NCBI RefSeq assembly: GCF_003837865.1
Contig: NZ_RQIS01000025.1
Span: forward strand, 1-52,144
DNA: 52,144 nt
From: Paraburkholderia dinghuensis
GTDB lineage: Bacteria; Pseudomonadota; Gammaproteobacteria; Burkholderiales; Burkholderiaceae
Direction: 5' to 3'
The position numbers and the translations under genes are program-made. Under the pieces are notes generated by a model. That model was given only the letters and a program-made list of their open reading frames with translations, was not told the origin of the DNA and did no database searches. This document shows positions 49,401 to 52,144 of the stretch, piece after piece (position 1 is the first letter of the stretch; every line of letters starts with the position of its first letter).

Positions 49401-52144
49401 CGACGTGTCGTCATATGCAACGAACGCATTTGTCACGTTCCCCGACGAATCGAAGGTAGCACCCGCCGCCTTGAGTTGCGCGAGATTGACCGCGTCGTTG
49501 TCCTGCTTCGCGTTCGCGACGTTCGAGAGCTGCACCGGTACGCCCGTACCGCCCAAGGTCACTGTGTCGTGTGCCGACGTGTCGTACTGGACGGCGTCCG
49601 CCAGTTGCGAATAGATGTTCGTGATGTCGCCCGACGTTTCCGCGAGCTTCTGGTTCGTCGCGTAAAGCTGCGAGGCGTTCACCGCATCCGTACTCGTCGC
49701 CGAGAGCGTGCCCGCCGCCACGTTCGTGAGCTGCACGGCCGGAGCCCCGGCTTTCGTGCCGCCGAGCGTTAGCTTGTCGTGCGCCGACGTGTCGTAGATG
49801 ACTGCATCGACTGAACCGCCCCTGGCGAGCGCGGCCACAGCATCGAGCGCAGAGCCGACATCGCTGTACGTCCCCGTACCGGCACCCAGGTTATAAGTCG
49901 GTGCACTGAGCGTGCCGTCCGCATTGACCTTCGTCCCGCCGCCCAACGCGCTGGCCGTACTCGCTGCCTGGCCATAGAGCTGCGAGCCGTTCACTGCGTC
50001 CGTGCTCGACGCCGAGATCGTGCCCGCCGCCACGTTCAGCAGCTTCACCGGCGTACCCGAGCCCACGCCGCCCAGCGTCACCTTGTCGTGTGCCGATGAG
50101 TCGTACGCCACCGCCTCCGCCAAACCGGCTTGCGCGGCACCGTCAACCGCCTGCAGCGCCGAACCAACGTCGCCGTAGGTCTTGCCGTCGACGGAATATG
50201 ACGGCGCCTCGATCGAGCCGTCCGCGTTCACGCCCGCGCCGCCGCCGAGCGCATCTGTCACGCCTTTGAGCTGGCTGACGTTCACTGCATCGGTGTCGCC
50301 CTGCCCGGCCGCCATATTCACGATGCGGCGCGTGTTCGCCTGGTTCTGGATCGTGGCGATGAGGTTGCCCTTGCCGTCAAGCGCTTGATAGGAAACCGTG
50401 CCGTCAGTACCCACGGACACCGTGTTTGCCTGGTTCGCGACCGATCCCGCACCCAGTGCCACAGAATCATTCGCTTGGGCGTACGCCTGTACGCCCAACG
50501 CTACCCCAGCCGTGCCGGTTGTATACGCCTGCGAGCCGATCGCAATCGCTCCGGCCGACGCCGCCTGTGCCGGATCGGAGACCCCCGTCGAGCCCGCGCC
50601 GTCGTTTAAGCCGTTCACCCTTTGGTATGTGTTGGCATTGTCGAAACTCCATGTCCGGCCGGTGACATCTACACCAGAACCAGCCGACGGCGAGGCCAGC
50701 ATCATCGCGCCCATCATCGTCGCGCCGCTTGTGTTTTGGCTGTTTGAGGACGCGTTCACGATGTCGAAGACTTGGCCGACATTCGCCGCGTCCGTATCCT
50801 GGATACCGTTGGCCACGTTACTGATGCGCGTACCTGTCGGCAGGTGGCCGTCACCGCGATTACCGTTCCGGAAATACACGCTGTTACCGGTGCCGGGATC
50901 CAACGTAATCGTGGGGTTGCCAGCCGTGATCGAACCGACGTCGTAGGTCACGGCCTGGTTGAGGACCGCTCCTGAGTTGTCGAGCTGGAAGCCCGCCGAG
51001 GTCAACTGGCCTACGTTGACCGCATCGTTTGAAGAGATACCTGCCGCCACGTTGCGCAACACCACCGGAGACACATCCGGACGACCAAGCGTCACCGAGT
51101 CGTGTGCTGACGAGTCGTACAACACTGCGTCCGCGAGCTGCGACTGGATGTCCGTTACGTCACCCGCCGTCTCGTCGAGCTTCTTGTTCGTCGCGTAGAG
51201 CTGCGAACCGTTCACCGCGTCCGTGCTCGTCGTCGAGAGATTGCCCGGCGCCACGTTGTGCAGCGTCACGGGCATGGCTGAACCCACGCCGCCCAGCGTC
51301 AGCTTGTCGTGTGCCGACGAGTCGTACACCACCGCGTCCGCCAGTTGCGACTGGATGTTCGTGACATCACCCGTCGTCTGATCGAGCTTCTGGTTCGTCG
51401 CATAGAGCTGCGAACCGTTCACTGCGTCCGTGCTCGACGCCGAAAGCGTACCATCCTCCACGTTCAACAGTTTTACCGGCGTACCCGAACCCACGCCGCC
51501 CAGCGTCACTTTGTCGTGTGCCGATGAGTCATACGCCACCGCGTCCGCCAGTTGCGACTGGATGTTCGTGACATCACCCGTCGTCTGATCGAGCTTCTGG
51601 TTCGTCGCGTAAAGTTGCGAGCCGTTCACCGCGTCCGTGCTCGACGCCGAGAGCGTGCCCGCCGCCACGTTCAGCAGCTTCACCGGCGTGCCCAGGCCCT
51701 CACCGCCCAACGTCACCGTGTCGTGTGCCGACGAGTCGTACTTGACCGCATCCGCGAGTTCCGCCTGGATGTTCGTGACGTTACCCGTCGTCTGATCGAG
51801 CTTCTGGTTCGTCGCGTAAAGTTGCGAGCCGTTCACCGCGTCCGTGCTCGACGCTGAGAGCGTGCCCACTGCCACGTTCATCAGCTTCACCGGTGTACCC
51901 GAACCCTCGCCGCCCAGCGTCACCTTGTCATGAGCCGACGAGTCGTACTTGACCGCCTCCGCCAAACCGGCTTGCGCGGCACCGTCAACCGCCTGCAGCG
52001 CTGAACCAACGTCGCCGTAGGTCTTGCCGTCGACGGAATATGACGGCGCCTCGATTGAGCCGTCCGCGTTCACGCCCGCGCCGCCGCCGAGCGCATCTGT
52101 CACGCCTTTGAGCTGGCTGACGTTCACTGCATCGGTGTCGCCCT
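46449..52144 (-). CDS. Trimeric autotransporter adhesin (YadA-like), C-terminal part
   Basis: At least 1,897 residues are visible and the frame is open to the right edge, so the signal peptide and N-terminal head are missing. The C-terminal 75 residues are the YadA anchor (GLQRGAYGGVAAATALTMIP, ALGASARITQNLKVKMGAGY) that forms the 12-strand trimeric outer-membrane barrel, ending in GGGMSYQW. Before it come a neck (ITNVADGKAPTDAVNMRQFQ) and YadA-head repeats (SGSNSTSLGDKAAASGSNST). The long stalk alternates YDSSAHDKVTLGG, SSTDAVNGSQLYATNQKL and SSGNVTNAFVAYDD modules. A second head-like stretch (GAIAIGSQAYTTGTAGVALG) occurs mid-stalk. Probably mediates host or surface attachment. The GTG at 52127 is internal, not a start. 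Confidence 0.95.
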   Translation of the reverse strand, partial: GDTDAVNVSQLKGVTDALGGGAGVNADGSIEAPSYSVDGKTYGDVGSALQAVDGAAQAGLAEAVKYDSSAHDKVTLGGEGSGTPVKLMNVAVGTLSASSTDAVNGSQLYATNQKLDQTTGNVTNIQAELADAVKYDSSAHDTVTLGGEGLGTPVKLLNVAAGTLSASSTDAVNGSQLYATNQKLDQTTGDVTNIQSQLADAVAYDSSAHDKVTLGGVGSGTPVKLLNVEDGTLSASSTDAVNGSQLYATNQKLDQTTGDVTNIQSQLADAVVYDSSAHDKLTLGGVGSAMPVTLHNVAPGNLSTTSTDAVNGSQLYATNKKLDETAGDVTDIQSQLADAVLYDSSAHDSVTLGRPDVSPVVLRNVAAGISSNDAVNVGQLTSAGFQLDNSGAVLNQAVTYDVGSITAGNPTITLDPGTGNSVYFRNGNRGDGHLPTGTRISNVANGIQDTDAANVGQVFDIVNASSNSQNTSGATMMGAMMLASPSAGSGVDVTGRTWSFDNANTYQRVNGLNDGAGSTGVSDPAQAASAGAIAIGSQAYTTGTAGVALGVQAYAQANDSVALGAGSVANQANTVSVGTDGTVSYQALDGKGNLIATIQNQANTRRIVNMAAGQGDTDAVNVSQLKGVTDALGGGAGVNADGSIEAPSYSVDGKTYGDVGSALQAVDGAAQAGLAEAVAYDSSAHDKVTLGGVGSGTPVKLLNVAAGTISASSTDAVNGSQLYGQAASTASALGGGTKVNADGTLSAPTYNLGAGTGTYSDVGSALDAVAALARGGSVDAVIYDTSAHDKLTLGGTKAGAPAVQLTNVAAGTLSATSTDAVNASQLYATNQKLAETSGDITNIYSQLADAVQYDTSAHDTVTLGGTGVPVQLSNVANAKQDNDAVNLAQLKAAGATFDSSGNVTNAFVAYDDTSKTSVTFGGVGAAPVALHNVAAGAVSTSSTDAVNGSQLYGQAASTASALGGGTKVNADGTLSAPTYNLGADTGTYSDVGSALDAVAALARGGSVDAVIYDTSAHDKLTLGGPSPKGPVQLTNVAKATTASDAVNLEQLQEAGLSVDSSGNVTNAFVAYDDSTKKSVTFGGTNPSAPVALHNVAAGAQRTDAVNVSQLEAAGLTIDSSGNVTNAFVAYDDTNKDSVTLGGSGTSTPVALHNVANAKSAGDAVNLAQLQQAGLDVDSSGNVTNAFVAYDNTNKDSVTFGGVGTGAAPVALHNVAAGVVSTSSTDAVNGSQLYGLAATTASALGGATKVNADGSISTPSYNLQGAGTYSDVGSALDAVAALARGGSEDAVIYDTSAHDKLTLGGTKAGAPAVQLTNVANATEASDAVNLRQLQQAGLDVDSSGNVTNAFVAYDDSKKDSVTLGGTGLGKPVALHNVANATSAGDAVNLAQLQEAGLTVDSSGNVTNSFVAYDDSSKETVTFGGKDATKPVTLRNVANATQASDAVNLAQFEAAGLTVDSSGNVTNAFVTYDDASKAQITLGGTDGTVITNVKKGSVSASSTDAVNGSQLFALEQQVNSSGLGLVMQNDEGTITVGAKTNGNLVDFSGTSGARTLTGVAGGSVDATSSDAVNGAQLYGTAKSTASALGGGSTVDANGMVTAPTYSVGGTTVNNVGDALSNLDGRVTSLQTTVTNIAGSVANAVQYDSSAHDQVTLGGANSTSTVKLTNLTDADLSATSTDAVTGAQLYATNQELANLGNAIQNIGDTGSQYLSATSDSGPAAATGNYSIAVGGGATASGSNSTSLGDKAAASGSNSTSLGNNATASADNSVALGANSVADRDGTVSVGSAGNERQITNVADGKAPTDAVNMRQFQSGMTGLQRGAYGGVAAATALTMIPDVDPGKTIAVGIGTANYKGYQATALGASARITQNLKVKMGAGYSAGGGTTVGGGMSYQW
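49071..49324 (-). repeat. Adhesin stalk repeat B, copy 1 (about 254 bases)
   Basis: Nearly identical to 49758-50011 (offset 687 bases, in frame). A more diverged third relative lies around 48230-48480. The block encodes DAVIYDTSAHDKLTLGG on one side and GTYSDVGSALDAVAALARGG in the middle. Confidence 0.8.
49758..50011 (-). repeat. Adhesin stalk repeat B, copy 2 (about 254 bases)
   Basis: Second copy of the block at 49071-49324. The two differ at only a few positions by eye. Confidence 0.8.
50110..50302 (-). repeat. Adhesin stalk repeat, copy 1 (193 bases)
   Basis: This block is repeated at 51952-52144, offset 1842 bases, with only two differences seen by eye. It encodes the segment ending in DAVNVSQLKGVTDALGGG and following. 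The second copy reaches the window edge, so the repeat may be longer. Confidence 0.85.
51090..51950 (-). repeat. Tandem 207-base stalk repeats
   Basis: About four to five tandem units of 69 residues follow one another, each with YDSSAHD, LTLGG or VTLGG, STDAVNGSQLYATN and KLDQTTGDVTNIQSQLADAV. Equivalent positions 51937 and 51730 are exactly 207 bases apart. Units toward the left edge of this block are more diverged. Confidence 0.8.
51952..52144 (-). repeat. Adhesin stalk repeat, copy 2 (193 bases, cut by window edge)
   Basis: Near-identical to 50110-50302. Both lie in frame in the adhesin, so recombination between them would remove or add 614 codons without a frameshift. Confidence 0.85.

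Noticed and set aside
52125..52127. GTG at 52127 as the adhesin start codon
   Set aside because: The frame remains open to the edge, and the same DAVNVSQLKG sequence occurs inside the gene near 50270, so it is an internal valine.
49071..52144. Regular repeats considered as a CRISPR array
   Set aside because: The repeats are long, lie in frame within a coding gene, and encode trimeric autotransporter stalk modules; there are no short spacers.

Overview
The window is high-GC chromosomal DNA from a betaproteobacterium of the family Burkholderiaceae, most likely the Paraburkholderia/Caballeronia/Burkholderia group. The evidence is the codon bias, the conserved order pepP - ubiH-like - dusB - fis - purH - ruvC - ruvA - ruvB, the tyrS/dtd pair, rplM-rpsI-erpA, the glutamate transporter next to glutamate dehydrogenase, and the HexR-controlled Entner-Doudoroff operon. 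No tRNA, 16S/23S rRNA or CRISPR array was seen. One structural RNA gene, the RNase P RNA, is present.

Layout. (1) Positions 1-2550 are a foreign-looking edge: the first codons of a probable IS3-type transposase, an exported ankyrin-repeat protein without a good ATG start, and an AT-richer stretch holding a cluster of TTTTCA/TGAAAA palindromes. (2) 2555-15454 is a housekeeping block: a membrane-anchored FMN glutamate-synthase-like protein, a glutathione transferase, pepP, a UbiH-family hydroxylase, dusB-fis, purH and the Holliday-junction genes ruvC, ruvA and ruvB. A Phd/ParE-type toxin-antitoxin pair sits between ruvC and ruvA, and an MpaB/DUF2236 oxygenase follows ruvB. (3) 15567-24830 holds a branched-chain amino-acid binding protein, a histidine phosphatase, dtd, tyrS, a higBA module, anmK, erpA, rpsI-rplM, a strong candidate small RNA upstream of rplM, an OsmC-family protein and rnpB. 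(4) 24957-34251 holds pyrC with a translationally coupled DUF3025 gene, a class II glutamine amidotransferase, the gltIJKL glutamate/aspartate ABC importer, glutamate dehydrogenase and its probable LysR regulator. (5) 34345-43737 holds a TPR/glycosyltransferase-like protein, purB, and the edd-eda-gntP-gntK operon facing hexR, with two HexR-like operators between them. (6) 43738-52144 is an accessory region: a short GntR-type protein, a lipoprotein with two PPC-like domains, and the C-terminal 1.9 thousand residues of a very large trimeric autotransporter adhesin that runs off the right edge.

Functionally the window links glutamate handling (import by GltIJKL, deamination/amination by GdhA, a glutamate-synthase-like enzyme), gluconate use (GntP uptake, GntK phosphorylation, Edd/Eda cleavage to pyruvate and glyceraldehyde-3-phosphate under HexR), purine and pyrimidine synthesis (PurH, PurB, PyrC) and branch migration/resolution (RuvABC).

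The observations most worth following are the unannotated CU-rich small RNA with its own consensus promoter and terminator (about 23443-23573 on the minus strand), the toxin-antitoxin pair embedded in the ruv cluster, the -10 elements placed six bases before the start codons of pepP and ruvB (leaderless mRNA pattern), the orphan palindrome cluster at 1958-2128, and the near-identical repeats in the adhesin stalk.
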